From: Laburnicola sp. R22_1 | Taxonomy: Eukaryota > Ascomycota > Dothideomycetes > Pleosporales > Didymosphaeriaceae | NCBI GenBank assembly: GCA_014281115.1 | Contig: JACONQ010000005.1 | Span: forward strand, 2,542,001 to 2,606,000 | DNA length: 64,000 bases | Direction of reading: 5' to 3' | Shown here: positions 24,930-36,245 of the stretch, piece after piece | Layout: each line of letters opens with the position of its first letter | How positions within the stretch are numbered: position 1 is the first letter of the stretch | The notes under the pieces: model-generated | Database searches by the model: none | Told to the model about the DNA's origin: nothing | What the model saw: only the letters and a program-made list of their open reading frames with translations | Made by a program: the position numbers and the translations under genes

Positions 24930-26786
24930 GAGATCTAACTGTATACAGTCGTGTCGCACAGTCACGCTGATAGTTAACTCGCAAGCTTTAGAGGCAACAG
25001 CTCATATTAGATAATCTGACTCATCGAAACACGAGTTCTAGGTGTCAACCGGGCGGGTACGAGGTACGAGGTGGCGCTCTGCGCACTTGAAACGCCCTCT
25101 TCAATCCCGCGTATGCTCTTACATTTTGCTTTTGCGGATGCACCAACCACCCCTGGATACTCCTTCGATCGCCCAAGAACAGACTTATGGTAGCCTTGCG
25201 GGCCGTAGCCCGTTTACCGACTGCTATTCCTAGATGGCATAGGTAGGAATGGCAAGCTGGCCCTGCTAATAAACAGACCCGAACAACCCATACCGAACGC
25301 CCTCCCCAACGGAGTGCTCTTTGTCCCCTGCTAGGAATCTGAAACGATTGTTTCTCCCCGCCCAAAAGACCGCCTTCTTGTTTCAACCACCTACCGCTCT
25401 TCACGACCAAGAGCACACTGCAGCCACCAGCACCTTAGCACCTTCCGCCAATAGGCCTCCATGTTTCACACGCTTGGCGAGAAAAGCTGCATCGCTCCGC
25501 CTCATGGCCCTATCAATCAATCTATTTTTACCAAACCCACCCCGCAACGCAAACGCCCACCTTCCCGTTCCGTCCCGTTGGCATGCGTGCGTCTGTCCCC
25601 AACGTCAGCTGCGCCGGAAACAGGTCCGGTGTCTGTGTTCCGCGCGAGACGTGTTGCTGCCATTCATGATGGTTAGTGCGAGGCGCGTAGGTTGTTCGGA
25701 CCGTGCCGTAGGGCATTCCGTCCCTGTGCCTCGTGGGGCGGACTGGCGGATGTGATGGGATGTGGTTTGATTGGATGTACATGGTTACTGGGATGTTATA
25801 GCACTGGATGCCTTGTCTTGTGGGACGGGCTTGTGTCTTGAGTCAAATGTGTGGTGTTTTTCTCTACATATGGTAGGTAGGTCGACGGAGTGGTTCGTGT
25901 CGATGGTACGTATCTATGATGTGGAAAAGGAGACTGTTCTTGACTTGTTACGGGACGGCGTTGGTTGTAGTTTTACTGCGGATTTTGTGTGTGTGTGTGT
26001 GTAGAGGCATGTAGGGGTGTGGGGGGGGTTTGAGGAGTGTGGCTAGCTGCTTGGTTGGGTTGGTTTAGATGTTGTTTGTTGTTTTTGTTTCTGGGGTGGG
26101 TGGAAAGGAAAAGGGTAGTGGGTATTACAACGTTCTATGTATTCATTGCTTGCTTTATTTATTCATTGCTATTTAGGGTTTGCTTGACTTTTTATAGTTT
26201 ATGAGTGTGGGTGGATAGTATAACTAACGGTTGACAGATCAGGAGTAAGAGTATCGCAAAGCTTTCGGTACAAGGTAGAACGTTGTTATGGAAAGCTGTA
26301 AGGGTAAAGGGTAAATAGATAATATTAGTAAAAGAGTGATCTAGAAGTAAATATAGGAGGGAGCTGGGTAGGGTGCATTCTTGCATTGTTTAATTCAACT
26401 GGTGATTATACTTTATATTGTCGAGGTGTGTATATCTTAGTTTAAAAAAAGGATAGGGTTAGTAGGTATAGGTACTTTAGGATGGATGGGGGTGGATGTT
26501 GATGTAAAATAATAGGCAAGGGTTATTCAGTTTTACAGTGTATCTAGGGCACAAACCCATTCTTCTCTCACAGATACATTCCCCCTACCTCTTCTCTTCT
26601 CTATTCTTCTTTCCCCTTGTCCACCCCAACACCCCAACACTCCATCTCATTCTCTTCTACTCAATCTAAACCCTTCGCTAGGTACCTCACTCACTCACTA
26701 GGTATCAACTACCTAAGGTACCTAGCTACACGCGACCCCTCCATCCCTACCACTCGTGCCCACCAAACGCAACCGCAAACACAACC
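24930..26786. other. Gene-poor flank, no supported gene
   Basis: Several overlapping frames up to 144 codons exist on both strands (for instance at 25,321-25,755), but none shows a domain, consistent codon bias or intron structure. A short GT run lies at 25,986-26,001. A pyrimidine-rich stretch with CACT repeats lies at 26,570-26,710. Confidence 0.5.
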
Positions 26787-27189
26787 TTAACGACGTCCTC
26801 CTCGCGAATTTCGGATACCATTTCCGGCAGTTGGCACACGTGTGCTGCAGACAGGGCTACAGGCGGGTGATTTTGTTTCTGCCGTAGTGGAAGGGGCGGG
26901 TGCCGGGGCGGTGGTGGCAGCGTGTTGGGGAGGGTGGGTGAGAGGACAAGAGTTTACGTGGGCGTGTGCATTTGGGTGTATATTTGGGTGGGGGTGTGGG
27001 GATGTACGCGTTCCAGATGTGTTTTTGGAAGTGGAGGGTGAGTTTTTGGTGGTGGGGGTGGGGGAGTGCAAGGTGTTTTGTGATGTGACGAGCATGGTTT
27101 GATGGTTGTGGTGGTGAGTGGGATGCTTGGATATACCTTGGGTAGTTTCTTTCTTTTTTTTCGCGGTCATGTACGTCTTGGGATTTGGG

Positions 27190-27230
<41 letters not shown>

Positions 27231-27413
27231 GGTATTTGAGTCGTATGCGATTGTGTGAAAGGTAATGGAATTGGATTGTGGGTCTTGCTTCCTGTGTTTA
27301 TGTTCTGGTGTTTGGGCGCGCTTGTCAAGCGCATAAGATACTATAGCAATGTCCATGCGACTATAATTACCCTTATGGACACTGACATTGTATTTTACGA
27401 ATTCTTTGTCCAT
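26787..27413 (-). CDS. Hypothetical low-complexity ORF (doubtful)
   Basis: A 208-codon frame opening at 27,411-27,413. The protein is dominated by low complexity: 14 Asn in a row from a (GTT)14 microsatellite on the plus strand (27,189-27,230), then a His/Thr/Pro/Asn-rich region and an Ala/Pro-rich end. No domain, signal peptide or membrane segment is visible. The frame could be kept open by composition alone, and I would not treat it as a gene without transcript support. Confidence 0.2.
27189..27230. repeat. (GTT)14 microsatellite
   Basis: 42 bp of perfect GTT repeat; encodes poly-Asn on the minus strand in the doubtful ORF. Confidence 0.95.
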
Positions 27414-27878
27414 CGAAAAGACTTCCTTTGATATATATCGTTACCTAGGTAGGGCGTGAAAGACGTCTTTGTTTGCTTTGTTCAATGGTGAGTGTTTTTT
27501 TACTTGAAGGGCGGTTCGTTGTCAAGTCGATTAGTGCAGGCAGAGGCGTCGTCGAGGATATCCAACCACGGAGGGAGGCGGTGATGTGTGTACGGTGTGA
27601 GACGGGTTTGATACAACGCTTCTCCCGCGAGGTTTTGCGGTGGTAATCAACTTTCGAAAGTGTAGCTTAGTTACGTCTCCGCCTGTGCAGCACTTATTAT
27701 ATAAGTGCGGTTTGCCAAACCGTCCCCTTCCCATCACGCACCAAACTTCTCCCCGCACACTTTTATTTTGAACCCTCGAACTGAAACAATCCATGAAAAA
27801 GTCAACTTCGCAGGTATACATCTCATCTCTATAACCCCCGGCACTAGGCCACTTTTTTTATCCAAGCAGCGAATCGAG

Positions 27879-28076
27879 ATGGCTTCCGTCATTGCAGTAG
27901 AACTGTTGATTTTGGAGCGTCGTCTTGCGTACTACTTCCCCTACGCCGCCGCTGCCAGTACTTGGCTTCGTAGTGCGAACTCGAGGGTAGCAGTGTATAC
28001 TCTGGAGTATGTTGCGCGGTGGAAGCGTGGAGAAGAGCGTGTTTCATTCAATGCCATGGTACTCTACTACAGCTGA
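27879..28076 (+). CDS. Small hypothetical protein, 65 aa
   Basis: The frame starts MASVIAVELLILERR and ends at TGA 28,074-28,076. An upstream in-frame ATG at 27,705 would give 123 residues, but the added part looks like leader sequence. The 27,879 start has a G at +4. The mature part is helix-like, with an aromatic/Ala segment (LAYYFPYAAAASTWLRSA) and a basic end. No signal peptide or known domain. A TATA-like TTATATAAG lies at 27,698. It could be a lineage-specific gene or chance. Confidence 0.3.
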   Translation: MASVIAVELLILERRLAYYFPYAAAASTWLRSANSRVAVYTLEYVARWKRGEERVSFNAMVLYYS

Positions 28077-28520
28077 GGAGTGTTCGTTCAATCAGTAAAG
28101 AAAGGAAGAAAGCTACATATCTTCTTCCTAAATCTCATTACTTTCTCTTCCAGGTTTCTTATTAATCTCCGATGCGTCATGTATCGCCTCGGACATCCCC
28201 TTGCTTTTTAAGTTTCTCAAATGTCCTTGAGCTAGCCTGACGAGCCTACGCCTGTAGAAGAGAGCGATCCACACCACGCAGATCCCGAAGACAAGAATGA
28301 TAGAGATATTAAATCAGCTCCATCTTTCAATCAACCGAGTCTACACCACTCTTGTAAGACTCCCTCACTTCTAACGCCATCTCAGACGCCCACCAAGCCT
28401 TATCCAAACCGGCCTTCACTCTACGAATTCCCCCTCTTCTCGACCTCTACCATAAGTCAACCATGTAACCCCCCTTCTTATCCTTCTCTAAAAAAAACTT
28501 TTATCACCCCCTTCTCCGCC
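28077..28520. other. Intergenic / MATE 3' flank
   Basis: Pyrimidine-rich sequence downstream of the minus-strand MATE gene's stop; probably holds its 3' UTR. No frame of note. Confidence 0.4.
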
Positions 28521-30217
28521 TTAATCATCTCCCCTTCCTCTAGCCTCCTCAACTGCCTTGCTCCACTTCCAAACTCGGCAGTACGTCCCCTCCGCCATCC
28601 AGATCAAACAACTCCCCACAAGACACCCAATCCAAAGCCCCTCTAATTCCAGCTTCGGTGGTCCGAAGCACAGCGCAAACGCCACTGGAATAGCTACGAT
28701 ATAGTAGACCCCCAGATTGACGTATCCGCCGATAGCCTGGCGTCCTAGACCGCGCAGAGTGGCGTTTGCGAGCGCGGTGCCGGCATCTGAGAGCTGGAAA
28801 AGCGCGATGATGGTCATCACGGAGGCGGCGATGCGAATCACCTCCGGGTCCGAAGTGAATGCTTTGGGTAGGATGTGTCGCATGAGAGTCAGGAACGTAG
28901 CGTCTACGACTCCGATGGCGAGGAAAACGGTGAGGTAGGTGCGCGTTGCGATACGTGCGGCTGGCAAGGCACCCGCACCGATAAGATTCCCCAAGCGCGT
29001 GGATACAGCGACTGAAGTGCCGAATGGGATGTGGTACATCATGACAGTGATGGTCATGACGACGCTTTGCGCGGCGAGGTGGGCAGTCGAGAGGTACGAG
29101 GCGGAGAAAGTAAGTATGTCGAAGGCGAGCCATTCTGCTTCTGTCATGACGATGCCTGGTATGCTAAGCTTGCACATTGGGCCCCAGTTCGTGAGAGCGG
29201 CGCGGGTGAAACCGCCCCAGCACTCCAGGCTTGACGGGACGATGAAGTAGACGTACACCCATAGGAAGATGGGCAACAGTGTGTTGGAGATGACGTTTGC
29301 AAGCGCGGCGCCGGTAAGATCCCAGTCCAGGACGAAGACGAGGAGGTAGTTGAGGAGGACGTTGATTGGCGTCGCCAGGATGAGGACGAAGAGCGAGGCA
29401 TTGAATAAGCCTTGAGCTTGTGTGAATCTCTTGGCTGCTTCGAAGATAGCATATCCAGGGGCGCCTGCTAGCATTATCCGCAGATAACGGCCTGCCATGT
29501 ACGCCAACTCTTTGTCCGGAACCAGCGCAGCAAGGATCGATCCGGAGCACAACCATATCGCACCAATAGGAATGGTAATAAGTAGCATAAATAGCACCAT
29601 CCGTTGTAGATGCAATCCAACCTGCTCTTTCCTACCGCCTCCATACGCTTGGGCGCACAAGGTGTCCAAGCTGATTGGATATTAGCAGCTGTCACCGCAC
29701 AAAAGGCTCCCTCTCACCTCGTAGCAAGACCCTCGTAAACTGCCAATCCAGTTATATTTGCAGTCATGGTAGCCAGTGAAACGGCGCCCAACTCATCCGT
29801 CCCAATATTTCCAACCACAAATATCGTGACCAAACTGAAGCTATATTGCAAGACGTACGTCAACGTCAGCGGAAACGAGTACCTGAACAACAGCCTCGCC
29901 TCCTTCGCCGCACTGGTTTGCATCTCCTCCCCATCGATATCACTTCCAAGCAAGGCCTCTGCCTCTCCTGGATCTGCCAACGTGCCATAACTGTTTCTTT
30001 TTCGGAAATCGTCGACTAGTGGAGGGACAAGCGCGCTGCTAACCGAAAATCTGCGCGGACCATCGTGCGCCTCCATGGCGTCCTCTTTGTCCTCCCAGAG
30101 GTATAGTGAAGGAGCGCAAAGTGTCACCGACGAGGTACTCGTGTAACCATCGTCGGTGGAAGATGTTGAAGAAGGTGGAGCGGGTCGCGGCGCGCATGGT
30201 GGGTCGCTGGCGCTCAT
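28521..30217 (-). CDS. MATE-family multidrug/toxin efflux transporter
   Basis: Two exons: 30,217-29,718 and 29,670-28,521, joined across a 47-bp intron (GTGAGA...CAG, with branch-like GCTAAT). The junction restores Ala-Thr-Ser-Leu-Asp-Thr-Leu-Cys-Ala-Gln-Ala, a hallmark of the family, and yields 549 aa, normal for fungal MATE proteins. Residues 1-106 form a Ser/Pro-rich, acidic cytosolic N-terminus. From 107 on there are about twelve hydrophobic segments in two MatE repeats. Visible landmarks are LDTLCAQAYG after the first helices and GGYVNLGVYYIVAIP late in the second repeat. Members export cationic drugs or metabolites across the plasma or vacuolar membrane using an ion gradient; yeast Erc1 is a relative. 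Substrate cannot be told from sequence. The flavin-reductase-like gene ends 363 bp upstream on the same strand. Confidence 0.93.
29671..29717 (-). other. MATE gene intron
   Basis: 47-bp intron with GTGAGA donor, CTAAT branch-like site and CAG acceptor. Splicing removes a TGA in the unspliced frame and restores the conserved motif. Confidence 0.9.
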
Positions 30218-30580
30218 TGCGCGATGGGCGGTACGCTAGGACGGATGGGGGAAGAGAGCGCGGGTATGCGACGAAATAGAGCGGCGGCAGTGGATTGATC
30301 TGGGATAACGATCAAGATGGAGAGGGCTGTCTGCAGTCTTGATGGTTTTGCAGGATAAGAATGGTCAAGATTCCCTGTGGGCAGTTGCGATCAAATAGTC
30401 GCTTCCTTTGGCAACGCAGGGCCAGTTCAATTCAATGTACATGGCGATTACACGCCCTAGATACGAGCTTATGCATCATCGACAGTGTAAGTAAACTGTA
30501 CTTCTATATCTTGTTCTCGTCTATATCTCTCACGGTGGCTACAAGCCAGACCAATACTATGCAACAAGCAGTGAGACACG

Positions 30581-31513
30581 CTACTCCAGCTGGCCGTCCG
30601 TCTTCGGTTTCGCCAACTTTGCGACCTCAGGATCGTTGGTAACTTCATCGTACTGCGGTCGCGGTAGCTCAAAGAGGTCCGTCACACGTCCGTATGTTAT
30701 GCCACCCAGACGACACATCGGCTTGAGCACCTATTTGACGTTAGTATCATATTACCATTTTAATGCTGTGGGACTTACCGCAGGGTCGATGGTCAAGCCC
30801 GCCTCATCAATAGCATCCTCCCTGACCCAAAACTTCACACCCTCCACAATGGCCGAAACGCCGGTCTTCTTTCCTGGTGTAGCCCTACTCTCCCACTCCA
30901 TCGTTCTCTCTAACTTCGCTTCGATACTGAACACTGCCTCTTGCACTCTATCAGCCTTCACCATAGAGCTCTTCGCGGGATGCAACCCGCTGAAGGGCCA
31001 CTCAGAGGTTCCCACTGGCGCATTGAGTGACGTGTAATTTGCTGCTTCGATGAAGTCTTCGGAAATGATGTTCAAAGTGCACTCTTTGGTCGCAACCAGG
31101 TTACTCAACGTATCCTTGGCGCGATCGAAGCCACCACTGAAACCAAGGATGAAGAGCGGCGGGTCGTGGCTGATCAAGTTGAAGTAGCTAAACGGCGCCA
31201 GATTGGTGCTCTTCCCATCTTCAGTGATGGTTGACACGAAACCTATGGGCCGCGGTACGATGCCGGAGATAAGTAGCTTGTAGTTGTGCACTGCGGGGCG
31301 TCCTTCAGCGTACGGATCGATTGCGCGATGTGTCTGTCCCAAGCCAGAGGTATTGTTCGCGCCCTCTCCAGGTCGCCAATCCGGCTTGGGGGTCTTGAAG
31401 AAGTGTACTGAGCGCGCATGGTCGAAATCAGGGCGCGAGTCTTCCACGCTCTTGAAGTCCGGATGCGGGTTGCGCTTTATATGCGCTTCAGTGTCGAGTT
31501 TGCCTTCTGCCAT
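30581..31513 (-). CDS. Flavin reductase-domain (FMN-binding split-barrel) protein
   Basis: Two exons, 31,513-30,779 and 30,730-30,581, separated by an intron with GTAAGT donor, perfect TACTAAC branch site and TAG acceptor. The product is 294 aa. Residues about 76-235 form a flavin-reductase-like domain, with the FMN-binding segment GIVPRPIGFVSTITEDG and STNLAPFSYFN. The C-terminal exon supplies CRLGGITYGRVTDLFELPRP, which ends many family members. The domain occurs in reductases that pass electrons from NAD(P)H to FMN and in related flavoproteins; the physiological substrate is unknown. An in-frame ATG at 31,681 would add 56 residues; the 31,513 start (MAEGKLDTEAHIKRNPHPDF) seems more family-like. 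It is divergent from the poly(A) polymerase gene, with about 1.27 kb between their starts. Confidence 0.9.
30731..30778 (-). other. Flavin reductase-like gene intron
   Basis: 48-bp intron with GTAAGT donor, TACTAAC branch and AATAG acceptor, all close to the fungal consensus. Confidence 0.93.
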
Positions 31514-32780
31514 GGTGCGATAGGGAGGTCTTGGGCTATGTGAGGTTTTCGATGCGTATCGAAGGGTGGTGAAAGATACTCTAGATCCAGACTTTGTGCA
31601 GATTGTAGTATCTGCGCCCCCCACAAAGACGGATATAATGAAATGCCGGGGCGCCATCAGTTTTTTTTCCTGCTGGCGCAATCGAGAGCGGAGACATCAG
31701 TCGCTTTGCCGACGCTATCATTACCCCACTACGGCAAAGAGCTACCCCGCCATGGACGCTTCCCTGGCCTCCAGAGGCTAGGATGGTGACGGATCATGTT
31801 CTTGCGTCTATAATCTAATACATGTTCAATTCTAAACCATATCTCTTTCGCTGGTCAATAGAAAGGTCGATTTGAAACAATTTCAACTATTTGGCACTCC
31901 GTCGCTGAAACCTCGGATGGCGTTCGGGGATAGAAGCAGCTGGCAAACGAGCAATAGAGAAGTGATGACGTATGGTAGAGTGTATACCACCCTATCGCTA
32001 GTCATTGAGCTGCAAAGCCGTCCAGGAAGCAAAGAGTTCAGACGGTAGACGTACAAGATAGACCGTAATGCACCAGGGAGGCATACAGAACCAGAGCTTC
32101 CGTCGGAGAAACCCAGCATGATAGAGGGCTCCTCACCAGCAATCGGCATTCCTTGGCTGAGACGCTTATGTTTGCTGTGCGTGACATAGCGTGTGTTACT
32201 TACTGCTTGTGAAGCCTTGCGGTTCGAGCCCATGGACTGCGTCGGCTTTCAATCCATGGGACCATGGATGGGTAGAACCCCTGTGTTTGATTCGCAACCT
32301 AGTTCTGATCGACCTATTACTAATTCCCTCGATGAACGCGGTGATAAGGGCAAAAAGGAGGAAGACAGAGCGCACCCGGTGGGAGAGGCACTATATCAGC
32401 GTAGATAATGTTTGCTAGGAGAGGGGGTCGTTTTGCCTCACTGTCACGTCGTGTCGGGCAGGCGCGCGCCGCTGTGGCTGACTGGTGTGGCTAGTGCGGC
32501 TAGTGGCGCATACGGTTTGGTTCACTCTTGCCCGTGAAAGTGAGCCTTGGGAACAAGCTCACGCCCACGTTCATTCACCACAGTTCTCGCTGTCGGTCGT
32601 GTCGCCATGTGGGAGCCCTCAACATAGCCCCCCCAACGGCCCGAGCCCGCACCTCACGACAGCCTCCTCCTACACCCGCCGCCCGCCGTCCGCCGTCATT
32701 CAACCACCAACCGCTCCGCAGCACCCCCGAGCGCCTGCCCTTCTCGCGCCTACACACCACTGCACTCAACTGCATTCACC
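31514..32780. promoter_or_regulatory. Divergent intergenic region
   Basis: Separates the minus-strand flavin reductase-like gene from plus-strand poly(A) polymerase and should carry both promoters. The last 200 bp before 32,781 are rich in C and T (CCACC/CCGCC tracts), as is common upstream of fungal housekeeping starts. A 116-codon frame at 31,883-32,233 (minus) is not convincing. Confidence 0.45.
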
Positions 32781-34784
32781 ATGGATGGCCAGTCGAAGCG
32801 CCAGTGGGGCGTCACAAACCCCATCTCTGAGGCGAGGCCCAGCTCGAGCGACCTGCAGCTCAACGACCAGCTCATCGACTACCTGAAGGCGCAGAACAAC
32901 TTCGAGACCCCCGAAGGCACCGACCGGAGGTACGACCACCAATCCCCCTGTTCCTGCTGTTGCTGACCTGCCTAGGGATGGCGTGCTCAAACACCTGCAG
33001 AAGGTCACGGAGGAGTTTGTGCGCACCGTCGGCCGCGCGAAGAAGCTCAACGATTCGACCCTCGACAGCCTCGGCGGGAAGATCTTCACGTACGGCAGCT
33101 ACACGCTCGGCGTCCATGGCCCTGACTCCGATATCGACACCCTCGTCGTGGCCCCCAAGAACGTCAACCAGAACGATTACTTTGACGTTTTTCCCAGCGT
33201 GTTCAAGAAGATGTCCAAGGCCGAGCTGGTCACCGAGTTCACTGCGGTGCCGGGTGCCTTTGTGCCCATCATTAAGATGGAATACAACGGCGTGAGCATA
33301 GATCTGATCTTCGCTTCGTTGCCGTCACAATCGTCGATTCCCAAGGACTTCGAAATGACCGATCTGAGCGTATTGCGCGGTCTCGATGGGCAGGCTATGC
33401 GGAGTGTGAACGGCACCCGGGTCGCAAAGGAGCTGCTTGAGCTAGTTCCGCAACCGACGTCGTTCAAGCATGCACTGCGCGCCATAAAAATGTGGTCGAA
33501 GCTACGTGCCATATACGGCTTCGTCTTTGGCTTTCCCGGCGGCATAGCCTGGGCGCTTATGGTCGCCCGCATCTGCCAGCTCTACCCCTTCGCCTGTGGC
33601 GCCACCATTGTCGCCAAGTTCTTCAACCTCATGTACAAATGGAACTGGCCTCGCCCGGTCATGCTGAAAGAGGTCGAGGCCTCTGGGGTTTTGAACCTTC
33701 CGACTTGGAATCCTGCGCACAACCACACCGACCGATCCCATCTGATGCCCGTAATTACGCCAGCATATCCTTCCATGTGCGCTACCCACTCGGTCACACA
33801 TTCCACCCTCGCCACCATGAAAGCCGAGTTCCTGCGCGCCGATGAGATTGTCGGGGCGATTCAGCTAGGGAAGAAAACTTGGGCTGACCTATTCCAGCGG
33901 CATACTTTCTTTACAAAGGATCACAAATACTATTTGAGCGTGGTCGCCTCATGTGACAAGGACAAGGATACGCAAGATGCATTCTCCGGACTAGTCCAGT
34001 CCAAGGTCCGTCTTTTAGCCAAAAACATCGAAGAAGGCGATACTGGCATCGAACAAGCGCGTGTCTTCGTGAAAGGTTTCGACCGCGTGCACCGCTGCGC
34101 TGACGAGGCAGAGATCGAACGTGTTAGACAGGGGAGCACGAAATACCAGATACCAGAGGACCAAGCTCCTCGAAATGGCGTTCCGACCTCTAACGGCGAC
34201 AATGACGGTACAAGATTTGTATACACTACCACCTGGTATATAGGGTTGGTACTAGGAGAAGGTAATGCTTCTGGACCCGTACGTCGCGACCGTAGAGTGC
34301 TAATCTTCTTTTTAGGCGCCACGAAATCGCTTGATATCTCCTGGCCTGTTGAGGATTTCAGGCGCCTGGTCGAAGACGGCCAAGCTTTTGAAAAAGAATC
34401 CATGGCCACAAAAATTGTCCATACTCGCAGGTATGTTGATCACCTCGAAACTACAGGCCTCGCTAATTGATTAGCTATGATCTTCCCGACGATGTCTTCG
34501 AGAAGGGCGAGACGAAGCCGACGAAAGCGCCAAAGCCTGTTAAGGATAGGAAGGATAACAAGAAGAAAAAGGTCAACGGCTCAAAGAGCAGCAAGCGTCC
34601 ATTCGGAGAAACGGGCATTGAAGTGCGTACTCTGCTATCGGCCGAAAGGCTCAAAAGTTGCTAGGCGCCGTGAGAGGCGAATCTCAATATTCGTGCTGAC
34701 TTTTTGCTAATCTAGGACAGCGAGAAACCCGCAAAGAAGCGAGCCTCCGAGGCCAATGGCATAGCTATGTTGACCCCAGCATGA
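32781..34784 (+). CDS. PAP1: Nuclear poly(A) polymerase
   Basis: Five exons: 32,781-32,929, 32,976-34,261, 34,316-34,430, 34,475-34,622 and 34,716-34,784. They give 588 aa, close to yeast Pap1 (568). It adds the poly(A) tail to pre-mRNA 3' ends within the cleavage/polyadenylation complex in the nucleus. The nucleotidyltransferase core shows TYGSYTLGVHGPDSDIDTLV: the Gly-Ser signature at 90-91 and metal-binding Asp 102 and 104. The third Asp (159) lies in NGVSIDLIF. A central domain follows (FPGGIAWALMVARICQLYPF) and then the RNA-binding C-terminal domain. The tail is Lys-rich (KDRKDNKKKKVNG), a likely nuclear localisation signal. The start ATG follows CACC. The third intron (34,262-34,315) is a multiple of three and stop-free, so it can be missed; removing it restores LGEGATKSLDISWPV. 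Identification is by family motifs; the symbol follows the yeast orthologue. Confidence 0.95.
32930..32975 (+). other. Poly(A) polymerase intron 1
   Basis: 46-bp intron, GTACGA donor, CTGAC branch-like site, CCTAG acceptor. Splicing joins TDR-R-DGVLKHLQ. Confidence 0.88.
34262..34315 (+). other. Poly(A) polymerase intron 2 (in-frame, no stop)
   Basis: 54-bp intron with GTAATG donor, GCTAATC branch and TTTTAG acceptor. If retained it would insert 18 residues without breaking the frame. Confidence 0.85.
34431..34474 (+). other. Poly(A) polymerase intron 3
   Basis: 44-bp intron, GTATGT donor, GCTAAT branch, TTAG acceptor. Retention would end the protein at TGA 34,468-34,470. Confidence 0.88.
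34623..34715 (+). other. Poly(A) polymerase intron 4
   Basis: 93-bp intron, GTGCGT donor, TGCTAAT branch, CTAG acceptor, leading to a final exon of 22 codons plus stop. Confidence 0.8.
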
Positions 34785-36245
34785 GCTGCTTGGCAGCTAG
34801 ACTCGCACACGTTCGGGAACCTCCACCTGTACGAAATGGCCATGAGGATGCTAGTATGCTGACATCGTCAACCCGTCAGACACGGTCATATCATGCCGTT
34901 GCCATCCCTAGATTATCACTGCCAAGGCCGCCTTGAGCTGGTGCTGGAGCATCGTGCTACAATACAACGACTTTACCTCCAGACGGCGATCCGATACCGC
35001 GTCGGCGCGCCAGCCGGAGGTGGCTATAACAAGACAAAACCAAGAAAAAAAAAATGTGGAAAAGGCTGCTTGACTGCGCCACAAAATCAACTTGGAAGAG
35101 AAGGTGGAATAGGAAAAAAACAAAAAATTCCGAGTTGGGTCTACCCAGAACCGACTCGCAACACCCGACTCTCAATATACGCGGTTCATCCACCCTCTGA
35201 GACGCTGCATCTTCCCACGCATGGGCGCTGGTGGCTTTTTCTTCCTCATTGCATGCATCGGGCACGGCGAAATGGGAAAATTGTTTGGCGCTTTTTTTGG
35301 GTTGGGTTGGGTTGGGGTTGGGGATTTTAGTAAATTACATATTGAGCCATGGTTTGGTTGGAGTGGTGTGGATCGCTTCTGTGGCCTTTTTTTTTCTTCC
35401 TGTTTTGCCTTGTTTTGGTGGGTTGGAGTCGGATGGGGTTGATTTGACTTTGACTTGGCGCGGGCGCGGGTGTGGGCGCAGGCGGAATGCGAATTGCGAA
35501 TTGCGGAAGTGTAATTGTACATAGGAAGTTAGTTGGGGAGAGATAGAATTTTATTAGATTTGTAATGATGGTTTTTTAAGGGGGCGGGGGGTGGGGGTGA
35601 TGTGTAGCGCTTTTTATTTTTTATTTTTTTGGTTTCGTGGGACTGTCACTCTGTTGGTAGGTAGGTAGGTAGGTAGGTAAGGCTGTGTCTAGGTTAAGAG
35701 AATGTGGAAGGCGTATGAGTACGTAGGTAGGTAGGAAGATGATGATGTATATATTTATGCACACAGGGGTTTCGTATTCTCGATGCAATGGAGGGTGCCA
35801 AGGCTTGATTGGAATTTGATACTACGGTAGCTAGCTTTATGAAGGTATTTAGTCATTTGTTTGGGCTTGTGTTGTTGGTTGTGTGATGATTATATGTAAA
35901 TAGTAGGAGGATCTAGGCTGGTTGTTGGGTGGGAGATGGTGGCTGGGTAGATGGATGGATGATTAACTGTATTGAATTGATTCCATTGGATTAGTTGGTA
36001 GTGGGTGGTATGAGTATGAGGATATCTTTCTGAGGTCTGGGGGTGAAGCGTTGTGTTGTCACTTGTGGTTTTGTTGTTGTTATGAGGAGAGGAGAGAGAG
36101 AATGGGTGGGTGGTGGGAGAGAAGGGAAGAAGGAAAGAAACACGTGCGTGATAGCTAGCTGGTCAGCTTTTTTCTACGCCGCATAGTGGGGTTGTCGCAG
36201 AAATGAGGCTCTAACCAGGTGCGATCACGTGCCTGTGATCATGTG
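34785..36245. other. Poly(A) polymerase 3' flank, no supported gene
   Basis: G/T-rich plus-strand sequence with simple repeats, including (GGTA)6 at 35,656-35,679. Frames of 70-145 codons overlap on both strands without domain support. The composition switches to RIPed AT-rich near 36,245. Confidence 0.5.

Larger units (their letters stand above)
24915..36245. other. Gene island of normal composition
   Basis: An 11.3-kb block with ordinary CA/TG content, open genes and spliceable introns between two RIPed transposon blocks. The change is abrupt at both sides. Three confident genes occupy 28.5-34.8 kb. The rest is intergenic. Confidence 0.9.

Noticed and set aside
25321..25755. 144-codon plus-strand frame
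   Set aside because: Overlaps other frames on both strands; composition-driven Pro/Arg/Ser content, no domain, no intron or start context to favour it.
28549..29556. Long frames overlapping the MATE gene
   Set aside because: Shadow frames of the transporter exon: Arg/Ser/His-rich translations without family similarity.
31883..32233. 116-codon minus-strand frame
   Set aside because: No recognisable domain and it lies in the divergent promoter region.
34893..35330. 145-codon frame downstream of poly(A) polymerase
   Set aside because: Low-complexity sequence with competing frames and no domain; probably 3' UTR or intergenic.
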